Assembly (NCBI GenBank): GCA_017631875.1
Contig: JAGBSL010000081.1
Span: 1-7,669 of the forward strand
Source: Bacteroidales bacterium
Lineage (GTDB): Bacteria; Bacteroidota; Bacteroidia; Bacteroidales; UBA932
Reading direction: 5' to 3'
DNA: 7,669 bases
The translations under genes and the position numbers were made by a program. The first letter of the stretch is position 1, and each line of letters starts with the position of its first letter. Below the pieces are notes generated by a model. It did no database searches, was not told where the DNA came from, and worked only from the letters and a program-made list of their open reading frames with translations. Shown one piece after another: positions 1 to 6,585 of the stretch.

Positions 1-987
<987 letters not shown>

Positions 988-1010
988 TTACTTTTTATTG
1001 TTTTTATCTA

Positions 1011-1018
1011 TATCTTTG
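1011..1018 (+). promoter_or_regulatory. Candidate Bacteroidota -7 box (TATCTTTG) for the 1159 gene
   Basis: TATCTTTG matches the Bacteroidota sigma-ABfr -7 consensus TAnnTTTG exactly. No TTTG lies about 20 bases upstream, so the -33 element is missing or degenerate. If used, transcription would start near 1024 and give a leader of about 135 nt containing both inverted repeats of the spacer. This is a consensus match only. Confidence 0.35.
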
Positions 1019-1032
1019 TATTTGAAAGCGGC

Positions 1033-1061
1033 ATTGTACCTCGCAACTGTTCCGGTACAAT
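1033..1061. repeat. Perfect 8-bp inverted repeat, 13-nt loop, in the proS/lipoprotein spacer
   Basis: ATTGTACC at 1033-1040 is exactly complementary to GGTACAAT at 1054-1061, with 13 bases between. It could be an operator for a dimeric regulator or a stem-loop in the leader RNA of either divergent gene. No T-run follows on either strand, so a terminator is unlikely. Confidence 0.55.
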
Positions 1062-1081
1062 TCTTGCAATCAATTATAGGT

Positions 1082-1107
1082 TGGACAGAGGCATACATAT
1101 CTGTCCA
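1082..1107. repeat. Perfect 8-bp inverted repeat, 10-nt loop, in the proS/lipoprotein spacer
   Basis: TGGACAGA at 1082-1089 pairs exactly with TCTGTCCA at 1100-1107 around a 10-base loop. It lies 20 bases from the first inverted repeat, and its arms have a different sequence, so the two are not copies. It may be an operator or leader RNA structure; it has no terminator-like T-run. Confidence 0.5.
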
Positions 1108-1117
1108 TTCCAAGCTG

Positions 1118-1125
1118 CGAAGATA
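1118..1125 (-). promoter_or_regulatory. proS: Possible -7 box (TATCTTCG) for proS
   Basis: The minus strand reads TATCTTCG, one mismatch from TAnnTTTG, and is followed by CAGC as is common at such promoters. No well-spaced -33 TTTG is present; the nearest, at 1137-1140, is only 11 bases away. If real, the proS leader would be about 130 nt and would overlap the leader predicted from the plus-strand box at 1011. Confidence 0.25.
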
Positions 1126-1158
1126 CTAAATTATTACAAATAAATAAGGAGATAGACT

Positions 1159-2382
1159 ATGAAAAAGAACGCATTGCTCATGATTGCGGCCATGATTCTT
1201 ATGACTGCATGCGGAACAATGGCTCAACAATCCGTAACTTCGACGACTTCAAGGTTCGAAGACGGGATTTACAGCAGCGGTCCGTCTTTCAGGTCAAAGG
1301 TAGAAAGGCTGGAGTCGAAGACTGAGACAGAAGCATTGGTGGAGAAGACCAAGGCTTCAAACATATATCTTTTTGGAGAGAAGAAGGACACTGTAATGAT
1401 TCCCGACAACATGTCTGCCAGCATATGGTACGATAAGGAGAAGGGCAGCACAGTGGTAAACGTAGGCTATAATCCGTATGACTGGCGGAACAATATCGAC
1501 CCATGGTCATATTACACGCCATACAGCATAGGAAGTTCATGGTATTGGAGCAGACACTACGATCCATGGTACAGCAGCTCGTATTACTGGAACACATGGG
1601 CATACACGCCATACAGATACCATGGCTGGTACGACCCGTTCTACCTGGGCGGATGGTATGACCCTTGGTACTACGGCTACGGAGGATGGTATGGAGGTTG
1701 GTACAACCCATATTACGGATACATGTACCCTCACTACTGCGGCTGGTACGGCGGCTGGGACCCATACTGGGGCTACTACCCGCACCATCACCACCCAATC
1801 TATATCAAGGATGACAACTGGCACGGTTCAAGATACAGCACCGGATCCGACAGGGTATTCACAAGCCGCGTTTCCACAAGAGGAGGAGTGGCTTCGTCAA
1901 GCAGAGTAGGAAGGACAACATCAGCCTCTTCCGTTTCAAGAGCACAGACCAGCGGAAATGCCACTGTCAGCAGGACACCATCCAGGACCTCAGCTTCAAG
2001 AGTGTCAGCAAGTACTCCTTCAAGAGTGAGCGCATCAAAGGGCACCACGACAACAAGACCGACCGTATCATCAGGAGCATCCAATGCCGTAAGCCGTCAG
2101 AATTACCGCAGGCCGTCAAGCACAGCAAGCGGATACACTCCGTCAACATCAAGTTCATCATCGACTTACAGGTCGTCTGACACACAATCATACAGAAGCA
2201 GCGGCACTTCATACAGAAGCAGCAGCTCAAGTTCTTCAAGCCGTTCAAGCTACAGCACATCAAGTCCAAGCAGGAGCAGCTACAGCAGCGGAAGCAGCTA
2301 TAGCGGAGGCGCAAGCCGCAGCGGCGGCGGATACAGCGGCGGCGGAAGCAGAAGCGGAGGTTCATCATCAGGTAGAAGATAA
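1159..2382 (+). CDS. Predicted lipoprotein with Trp/Tyr/Gly-rich centre and Ser/Arg/Gly-rich tail, function unknown
   Basis: A 407-residue exported protein. Residues 1-18 form a Lys-Lys/hydrophobic signal ending in the lipobox-like MTAC, with Cys18 as the likely lipidation site. Signal peptidase I cleavage after TMA (residue 22) is an alternative. Residues 23-104 are ordinary sequence and are the only part likely to fold conventionally. Residues 105-215 are extremely rich in Tyr, Trp, Gly and Pro, with recurring GWYDP, GWYG and YDPW units and a HHHH run at 209-212, plus a single Cys194. Residues 216-407 are low-complexity Ser/Thr/Arg then Ser/Gly, with SRVSAS, SYRSS and SGGG units. There is no acidic lipoprotein surface-export signal after Cys18. 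A good Shine-Dalgarno sequence (AAGGAG, 1146-1151) lies 7 nt before the ATG, unusual for this phylum, and fixes the start. It precedes a FadL-type gene by 70 nt, probably as an operon. From memory, unverified, similar low-complexity proteins in Bacteroides carry the misleading name 'vitellogenin II precursor'. Confidence 0.85.
   Translation: MKKNALLMIAAMILMTACGTMAQQSVTSTTSRFEDGIYSSGPSFRSKVERLESKTETEALVEKTKASNIYLFGEKKDTVMIPDNMSASIWYDKEKGSTVVNVGYNPYDWRNNIDPWSYYTPYSIGSSWYWSRHYDPWYSSSYYWNTWAYTPYRYHGWYDPFYLGGWYDPWYYGYGGWYGGWYNPYYGYMYPHYCGWYGGWDPYWGYYPHHHHPIYIKDDNWHGSRYSTGSDRVFTSRVSTRGGVASSSRVGRTTSASSVSRAQTSGNATVSRTPSRTSASRVSASTPSRVSASKGTTTTRPTVSSGASNAVSRQNYRRPSSTASGYTPSTSSSSSTYRSSDTQSYRSSGTSYRSSSSSSSSRSSYSTSSPSRSSYSSGSSYSGGASRSGGGYSGGGSRSGGSSSGRR
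2188..2223 (+). repeat. Tandem 15-bp direct repeat encoding SYRSS in the Ser-rich tail
   Basis: TCATACAGAAGCAGC occurs at 2188-2202 and again at 2209-2223, a 21-bp period encoding SYRSSGT then SYRSSSS. Other repeated peptides in the tail, such as SRVSAS, use different codons. That suggests older repeats kept by protein-level selection alongside this recent duplication. Confidence 0.6.
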
Positions 2383-2385
2383 CAA

Positions 2386-2413
2386 GACCAAAAGGCTCGA
2401 AGAACTTTTGGTC
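2386..2413 (+). other. Intercistronic stem-loop 1 (perfect 9-bp stem)
   Basis: GACCAAAAG at 2386-2394 pairs exactly with CTTTTGGTC at 2405-2413 around a 10-nt loop, starting 3 nt after the lipoprotein stop codon. No T-run follows, so it is not a classical intrinsic terminator. It may protect the upstream mRNA or set the ratio of the two gene products. Confidence 0.55.
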
Positions 2414-2414
2414 C

Positions 2415-2431
2415 CGGCCCGAGTAGGGCCG
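2415..2431 (+). other. Intercistronic stem-loop 2 (perfect 6-bp GC stem)
   Basis: CGGCCC at 2415-2420 pairs with GGGCCG at 2426-2431 around a GAGTA loop, one base after stem-loop 1. The following bases, TAAATATAATATTG, are A/T-rich but not a T-run. It ends 21 nt before the next ATG. It could be a weak terminator or attenuator together with stem-loop 1, or an RNA-processing boundary. Confidence 0.5.
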
Positions 2432-2452
2432 TAAATATAATATTGAAAAGAT

Positions 2453-4093
2453 ATGAGAAAGACAGCATTATTGATATTGTTCGCACTAGCGGCAATGTCA
2501 GCACAGGCACAGACAGCCTACGACGCATTCCGCTTCAGCGAGAGAAATTATGAAGGCACAGCCAGATCGGTTGCAATGGGCAACGCATTCACAGCGTTGG
2601 GCGGCGACCTGGGATCAATAGGAATCAACCCGGCAGGCAGCGCCGTGGCTAAATACTCCCAGTTCACTATCACCCCATCCCTCACCGTATCTTCCAACAC
2701 CACACAGGGAGTGTCACCATACAGCGACGGCTATCTCCCTTACTTTGACCGACAGTTCAAGCAGACCGCTACACATTTCGCGATTCCTAACTTTGGAATG
2801 ACATTCAACTGGGATACAGGACGTTCGTCAGGTCTGAAGAATGTGACCTTCGGCTTCGTGATGAACAGGGTGAACGACTGGAACGAGGACGTATACGCTG
2901 CAGGAAGGAATTCGACCACATCATTCATGGGAGCAATGGCCACAGAGGCTACAGAGATGGGCCTGCTCGGATCGAACCTCAATATGAACGACGCATACGA
3001 CTATGACCCATGGAAGTATGTAGTAGGCTACCAGAGCGGCATGATTTCGACTTTCGGAGGCTACGACGACCAGTTCGTGGGAGCCAGCGAGCTCCTCTTT
3101 GAGAACAACATGGGAGAGACCGAAATATCCCTCGGAGGTCCGCTTGACCAGTCATACGGAAGACGCGTAAGAGGAGGCAAGAATGACTACCTCATCAACT
3201 TGGGATTCAACATTTCCGACTTCCTCTATATCGGAGCCAACCTCGGCATCACTTCAATGAACTACACCTACGACGAGTACTTCAAGGAAGTAGCCGTAGA
3301 CCCGTCTGACTTCGGAATAGAGTTCGACAATGGCAAGAAGGCATATTTCGACAGCATGAAGTATAAGTACTCATACGGAGCAAACACTTCGGGCGTGTAC
3401 GGAAAATTCGGTTTCATCCTGACCCCTGGCCTTGGCCTCCGAATCGGAGCAGCGATCCAGACTCCTACCGCCACAACCGTCAACGAGTACTGGTACGAGA
3501 GCGGAGAGACTACATACACAGACAACAGCTTCAACGGTTACGCCGAAAGCCCTGAAGGAGAAGACCAGTACAGATTCAGCGAGCCATGGAGAGCAAATTT
3601 CGGAGTTGCATGGACGCTCGGCAAGTTTGCCGTATTCAGCGCAGACTATGAAATGTGCAACTACAGCAGCATGAAGTTCAAGAGAAACGGATTCGACGAC
3701 GGAAGAGAGTACTTCATCGACCTGAATGACGAAATCAGGTCCATCTACGGCAAATCGCAGATGTTCAGGGCCGGTGTAGAGATCAAGCCAGTGGACGTAC
3801 TTGCCTTGAGAGCAGGATATGGCGTTACAACTTCACCTGAGAAGTTCAACCTTAACGGCGAGCAGCTTGACATCCCGGCCGCTCAGAACGTTTCATTCGG
3901 CCTCGGATTCATCAGCAGAAAGTCATTCTTCGCTGACATAGCATGCAGATACGCATTCGCAACTGACGAATACTACATGCCATACGCCGACTACATGTAT
4001 GACGCTGCAGGCGAGCTCATCGAGTTTGCACCTGAGATTCTTAACAGAAAGGACGCATGGAAGGTGCTCCTGACTTTGGGCTGGAGATTCTAA
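2453..4093 (+). CDS. OmpP1/FadL/TodX-family outer-membrane transport protein
   Basis: A 546-residue outer-membrane beta-barrel of the FadL/TodX type, which takes hydrophobic compounds such as long-chain fatty acids across the outer membrane in characterised members. Residues 1-19 are a signal peptide (MRKTALLILFALAAMSAQA) with cleavage expected before Gln20. The segment after it, YEGTARSVAMGNAFTALGGD at 33-52 followed by GIGINPAGSA-like sequence with the NPAG motif at 59-62, is the conserved N-terminal hatch-region signature of the family in Bacteroidota. The rest alternates aromatic/hydrophobic and polar residues as in beta-strands and ends in KVLLTLGWRF, with the terminal Phe expected of outer-membrane proteins. 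Bacteroidota homologues are often labelled 'hemin receptor', which should not be taken as proof of substrate. No own -7 box is evident in the 70-nt gap, so it is probably co-transcribed with the upstream lipoprotein gene. The substrate is unknown. Confidence 0.9.
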   Translation: MRKTALLILFALAAMSAQAQTAYDAFRFSERNYEGTARSVAMGNAFTALGGDLGSIGINPAGSAVAKYSQFTITPSLTVSSNTTQGVSPYSDGYLPYFDRQFKQTATHFAIPNFGMTFNWDTGRSSGLKNVTFGFVMNRVNDWNEDVYAAGRNSTTSFMGAMATEATEMGLLGSNLNMNDAYDYDPWKYVVGYQSGMISTFGGYDDQFVGASELLFENNMGETEISLGGPLDQSYGRRVRGGKNDYLINLGFNISDFLYIGANLGITSMNYTYDEYFKEVAVDPSDFGIEFDNGKKAYFDSMKYKYSYGANTSGVYGKFGFILTPGLGLRIGAAIQTPTATTVNEYWYESGETTYTDNSFNGYAESPEGEDQYRFSEPWRANFGVAWTLGKFAVFSADYEMCNYSSMKFKRNGFDDGREYFIDLNDEIRSIYGKSQMFRAGVEIKPVDVLALRAGYGVTTSPEKFNLNGEQLDIPAAQNVSFGLGFISRKSFFADIACRYAFATDEYYMPYADYMYDAAGELIEFAPEILNRKDAWKVLLTLGWRF

Positions 4094-4776
4094 AGCTTTT
4101 TAAGAAACAAAATACTGTCCGGACCCTCGTTAAAGAGGAGATCCATGATGGACAGATCTGATTGGAAGCCGTATTTCGGGGCAAAGACCTGGAAATACGG
4201 CTTTTCCAGATCCAGATCAGAAAGGATTGTATTAGGACGCTTGGGATGGATGACTTCCCTGAAATCATCCATCTGAGGCTCACGTTCATAATCCTGCGTC
4301 AGGCGCAGATCCACCTTGATGCCGGTCTTATCTATAAAGAACCTTATCAGAGCAAGGTTAAGGTCAAAAAGACGTTCATGACCAGCTTCAAGAATGGCGA
4401 ACAATTCATCCTTATAGTAATCGAAATATGCTGACATTCCATATGCGGATATGATCGCCCTTTCGTGCTGCTGCACCCAAGGAGTCTTGTAGTCGATCTT
4501 TATCTCGCTGATAGGAATTTTATGAGTTCCGCCTTCATGAAGTATAGGAAACGACAAGGTCTGCACACCTTCTGCACCATAGAACCTGCAGCGGTTTCTA
4601 TACGACTGCTTCTGGAAATTCTCGCAGGCCTCGATATAAACGACAGACGGCGACAGCTCGAGTGAGCTGTCGTCGCCGCGTCTGCTTATCAGTCCCGACA
4701 TCTCCTGCGCCATTGCTGCAAAATAAGATACGGGAGGGAAATATGCTGTTGAAAAAAGTTTGGCCACCTTAGTCAA
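4090..4776 (-). CDS. WbqC-family protein
   Basis: A 228-residue predicted cytoplasmic protein matching the WbqC-like family (PF08889), often found near polysaccharide or envelope genes but without an established activity. Family landmarks are the N-terminal STAYFPPVSYFA (9-20), the central ENFQKQSYRNRCRFYGAEG (52-70) with LSFPI, and the segment PISEIKIDYKTPWVQQHERA then ISAYGMSAYFDYYKDEL (88-124). No signal peptide is seen. The longest frame starts with TTG at 4776 and overlaps the end of lpxA by 8 nt. A GTG at 4767, just after the lpxA stop, would give 225 residues beginning VAKLFSTAYF and is equally plausible. Either start implies translational coupling to lpxA. Residues 28-45 (around SRRGDDSSLELSPS) look like an insertion relative to the Bacteroides proteins I remember, and coincide with a perfect hairpin in the DNA. 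The stop overlaps that of the convergent barrel gene. Confidence 0.82.
   Translation of the reverse strand: MTKVAKLFSTAYFPPVSYFAAMAQEMSGLISRRGDDSSLELSPSVVYIEACENFQKQSYRNRCRFYGAEGVQTLSFPILHEGGTHKIPISEIKIDYKTPWVQQHERAIISAYGMSAYFDYYKDELFAILEAGHERLFDLNLALIRFFIDKTGIKVDLRLTQDYEREPQMDDFREVIHPKRPNTILSDLDLEKPYFQVFAPKYGFQSDLSIMDLLFNEGPDSILFLKKL
4651..4672. repeat. Perfect 9-bp hairpin inside the WbqC-family coding region
   Basis: CGACAGCTC at 4651-4659 is exactly complementary to GAGCTGTCG at 4664-4672 with a 4-base loop. In the coding frame it encodes D36-S42 (DSSLELS) of the WbqC-family protein, within a stretch that appears inserted. The reading frame is maintained. It may be a remnant of a small palindromic element or a chance structure in a GC-rich linker. 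Confidence 0.5.
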
Positions 4777-5581
4777 TGCTACCCTTTGACTCAGAGTTCA
4801 TCCCTCTGATGATACCCCTCTTCGAATTTCTGATGAAATTGATGATAGTATCTCTTTCTTCTGACTCAGGGAATCCGAGCTCGATCTTCGCAAGTGCGTC
4901 AGAGAAGTTTGTGCCGGCATTATAGATGATGTCATACATGTCCTTGATGCCGCGGATCTGGTCAGATGTGAAGCCTCTTCTGCGGAGTCCCACAATGTTT
5001 ACACCTGCATAAGTAAGAGGGTCACGTCCGCAAAGCACGTAAGGCGGAACATCCTTGTTGATCTTGCAGCCACCGCCTACGAAAGCGTGCTTTCCGATCC
5101 TTGAGAACTGGTGAGCCACCGTGCTGCCTCCGATTGTTGCCCAATCGTCAACATCAGTCTCACCTGCGATTCCCACATAGCTTACGAGAATACAGTTATT
5201 ACCTACTGTACAGTCGTGAGCGACATGTGTATAGGACATAAGGAGAACATTGTTTCCGATCTTGGTCACTCCCCTTCCGCTGGCCTTTGTACCGCGGTTG
5301 ATTGTCGCACACTCACGGATATTTACGTTATCACCGATCTCCACATATGTAACCTCGCCATCGAACTTGAGGTCCTGCGGAACGGCGCCGATAACTGCTC
5401 CAGGGAACACTGTGCAGTTCTTTCCCATCTTTACGTAATTGAAGATAGTTGCATGTGGAAGGATCTTCGATCCGTCTCCGATCTCTACGTGTTCTTCGAT
5501 ATATGCATAAGGTCCTACCTCTACGTTCTCGCCCAACTTAGCGTTTGGGTGTACTGTTGCGAGTGGATGAATGTTTGCCAT
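4769..5581 (-). CDS. lpxA: UDP-N-acetylglucosamine acyltransferase
   Basis: First enzyme of lipid A synthesis: transfers a 3-hydroxyacyl chain from acyl carrier protein to the 3-OH of UDP-GlcNAc in the cytoplasm, working as a trimer. The 270-residue length is close to the 262 of E. coli LpxA. Residues 1-190 form a left-handed beta-helix of hexapeptide repeats, for example IGDGSK and IGDNVN. Family signatures are GAVPQDLKFDGE (65-76), RECATINRGT (89-98) and SYTHVAHDCTVGNNCIL (116-132). In the last, His122 aligns with the catalytic His125 of E. coli. The C-terminal helical part begins near GLRRRGFTSDQIRGIKDMY. The ATG at 5581 is the only start that gives the complete NIHPLATVHPNAKLGENV N-terminus. 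It lies 31 nt after the lpxC stop, and its 3' end overlaps the WbqC-family gene, so it is surely part of the lpx operon. Confidence 0.96.
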   Translation of the reverse strand: MANIHPLATVHPNAKLGENVEVGPYAYIEEHVEIGDGSKILPHATIFNYVKMGKNCTVFPGAVIGAVPQDLKFDGEVTYVEIGDNVNIRECATINRGTKASGRGVTKIGNNVLLMSYTHVAHDCTVGNNCILVSYVGIAGETDVDDWATIGGSTVAHQFSRIGKHAFVGGGCKINKDVPPYVLCGRDPLTYAGVNIVGLRRRGFTSDQIRGIKDMYDIIYNAGTNFSDALAKIELGFPESEERDTIINFIRNSKRGIIRGMNSESKGSID

Positions 5582-5602
5582 ATTATTATTGTTTATATAT
5601 TA

Positions 5603-5630
5603 GATCCCTCGACTATGCTCGGGATGACAG
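5603..5630 (-). repeat. Dispersed-repeat-like sequence (GTCATCCCGAGC...GAGGGATC) overlapping the lpxC stop
   Basis: The minus strand carries CTGTCATCCCGAGCATAG followed by TCGAGGGATC. This closely resembles the short imperfectly palindromic GTCATCC(C/T)GAGC...GAGGGAT elements found in many copies in intergenic DNA of Bacteroidota and other bacteria. ATCCC at one end pairs with GGGAT at the other. It spans the lpxC/lpxA junction: its first 18 bases are read as LSSRA plus the TAG stop of LpxC, and the rest lies in the intergenic gap. Only one full copy is in this window, so its repetitive nature is inferred from memory. Confidence 0.55.
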
Positions 5631-6524
5631 CCGCACTGCCTTGGCAGCTGTTGTATTTATTCCGTGTCCGGCCTTCTCTGCCGTAACCTTTGCCTTGAGG
5701 AAGCCTCCGCAAAGCCTGAGGTCACCGATAAGGTCAAGGAGCTTATGTCTTGCGCACTCATTGTCGAAACGGAGCTGCAGGTTGCTGAGGTAACCGTCCT
5801 CACGCACCTCCAGAGCCGGGATATTGAAAAGTCTGCTCATATTCTCGACCTGTTCCTTTGTCACCGGGTGCTCGACAATGACAATCGCGTTGTCCACATC
5901 TCCTCCTTTTACAAGACCATGGTTGAAAAGGAATTCTATCTCGTGGAAGAACACGAAAGTCCTGCATGTTCCGATCTGCACCGGATAAAGCACGTCCTGA
6001 TTCCACTGCGCATGCTGCACTCCAAGAACTTTCGAATTGAAGTCCACCATGATATCATATGAGAATTCATCAGCCGGCTCGATACGCACAAGTGAACCCT
6101 TCTCCTCGTTGACTATCTCCACCGTCTCCTTAACTTCAATATAGCGTCTTGGCTGGTCCTGTTCCTGGAATCCATCCTTCCAGATAGCATCGATATAAGG
6201 CTTTGCACTTCCATCAAGAATAGGCACCTCAACATTATTTATGTCGATATAGGCATTATCAACGCCCATGCCAGTAAGTGCCGAAAGTATATGTTCTATG
6301 GTCGAAACAGATGCCTCACCCTTCGAAATAGTCGTGCTGCGGGCCGTATTGGATACATTTTCAGCAAGCGCCTCCACCTGCACTCCCTCACCGAGGTCAA
6401 CTCTCCTGAACACTATGCCGGTGTCCGCAGGAGCCGGTCCGACAATCATCTTTGCGACCTTTCCCGTGTGAAGTCCCTTTCCTTCAAACGAATAGTTTTT
6501 CCTTAGCGTCTGCTGCAACTGCAT
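5613..6524 (-). CDS. lpxC: UDP-3-O-acyl-N-acetylglucosamine deacetylase, stand-alone form without FabZ domain
   Basis: Zinc enzyme that removes the N-acetyl group from UDP-3-O-acyl-GlcNAc, the committed step of lipid A synthesis. From the ATG at 6524 it has 303 residues (MQLQQTLRKNYSFEGKGLHTG). Glu77-His78 in STIEHILSAL, His260 and Asp264 in RHKLLDLIGD, and His287 in AGHGIN match the catalytic Glu, the three zinc ligands and the general-acid His of E. coli LpxC. DNAYIDINNVEVPILDGSA (89-107) and GLVKGGDVDNAIV (203-215) are further signatures. The frame can be extended to an ATG at 6614, but that would run through the end of lpxD and a strong promoter box, so 6524 is preferred. Bacteroidota LpxC is usually fused to a C-terminal FabZ dehydratase. 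Here the protein stops 16 residues after His287, with the last residues LSSRA encoded by a dispersed-repeat-like sequence, and lpxA starts 31 nt later. The deacetylase domain itself looks intact. Confidence 0.95.
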   Translation of the reverse strand: MQLQQTLRKNYSFEGKGLHTGKVAKMIVGPAPADTGIVFRRVDLGEGVQVEALAENVSNTARSTTISKGEASVSTIEHILSALTGMGVDNAYIDINNVEVPILDGSAKPYIDAIWKDGFQEQDQPRRYIEVKETVEIVNEEKGSLVRIEPADEFSYDIMVDFNSKVLGVQHAQWNQDVLYPVQIGTCRTFVFFHEIEFLFNHGLVKGGDVDNAIVIVEHPVTKEQVENMSRLFNIPALEVREDGYLSNLQLRFDNECARHKLLDLIGDLRLCGGFLKAKVTAEKAGHGINTTAAKAVRLSSRA

Positions 6525-6538
6525 TTCCTTTTCTACCT

Positions 6539-6552
6539 TTTTTAACGATTTT
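6539..6552 (-). promoter_or_regulatory. lpxC: Shared 14-base leader motif before lpxC
   Basis: The minus strand reads AAAATCGTTAAAAA, ending exactly 14 nt before the lpxC ATG. The identical 14 bases occur 14 nt before the lpxD ATG (7587-7600). It lies just downstream of the lpxC -7 box, so it is in the 5' untranslated leader. It may be a translation enhancer or regulator/sRNA target; the function is unknown. Confidence 0.45.
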
Positions 6553-6558
6553 AGCCCG

Positions 6559-6566
6559 CAAAGATA
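6559..6566 (-). promoter_or_regulatory. lpxC: Bacteroidota -7 promoter box (TATCTTTG) for lpxC
   Basis: The minus strand has TATCTTTG followed by CGGGC in the 61-nt gap between lpxD and lpxC, an exact match to TAnnTTTG. Transcription would begin around 6552, giving a leader of roughly 28 nt. No clear TTTG -33 element is seen about 20 bases upstream. It would let lpxC, lpxA and the WbqC-family gene be transcribed separately from lpxD. Confidence 0.6.
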
Positions 6567-6585
6567 GTGATTATTTTCTATATTC

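Noticed and set aside
1729..1803. HHHH run in the lipoprotein as a cloning tag or artefact
   Set aside because: It lies in the middle of a natural aromatic-rich block encoded by mixed CAC/CAT codons, with no vector sequence around it.
1269..2368. Several minus-strand frames and one plus-strand frame within the lipoprotein gene
   Set aside because: They arise from the repetitive, stop-poor composition of the Trp/Tyr- and Ser-rich coding sequence and have biased nonsense compositions, such as Cys/Arg/Met-rich.
4092..4124. AAAGCTTT and GTCCGGAC palindromes near the convergent stops as a bidirectional terminator
   Set aside because: Both are short palindromes without loops and without a following T-run, so they are not credible terminators.
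5111..5686. 191-residue plus-strand frame across lpxA and the lpxC end
   Set aside because: Antisense shadow of lpxA hexapeptide repeats; no start context and no recognisable domain.
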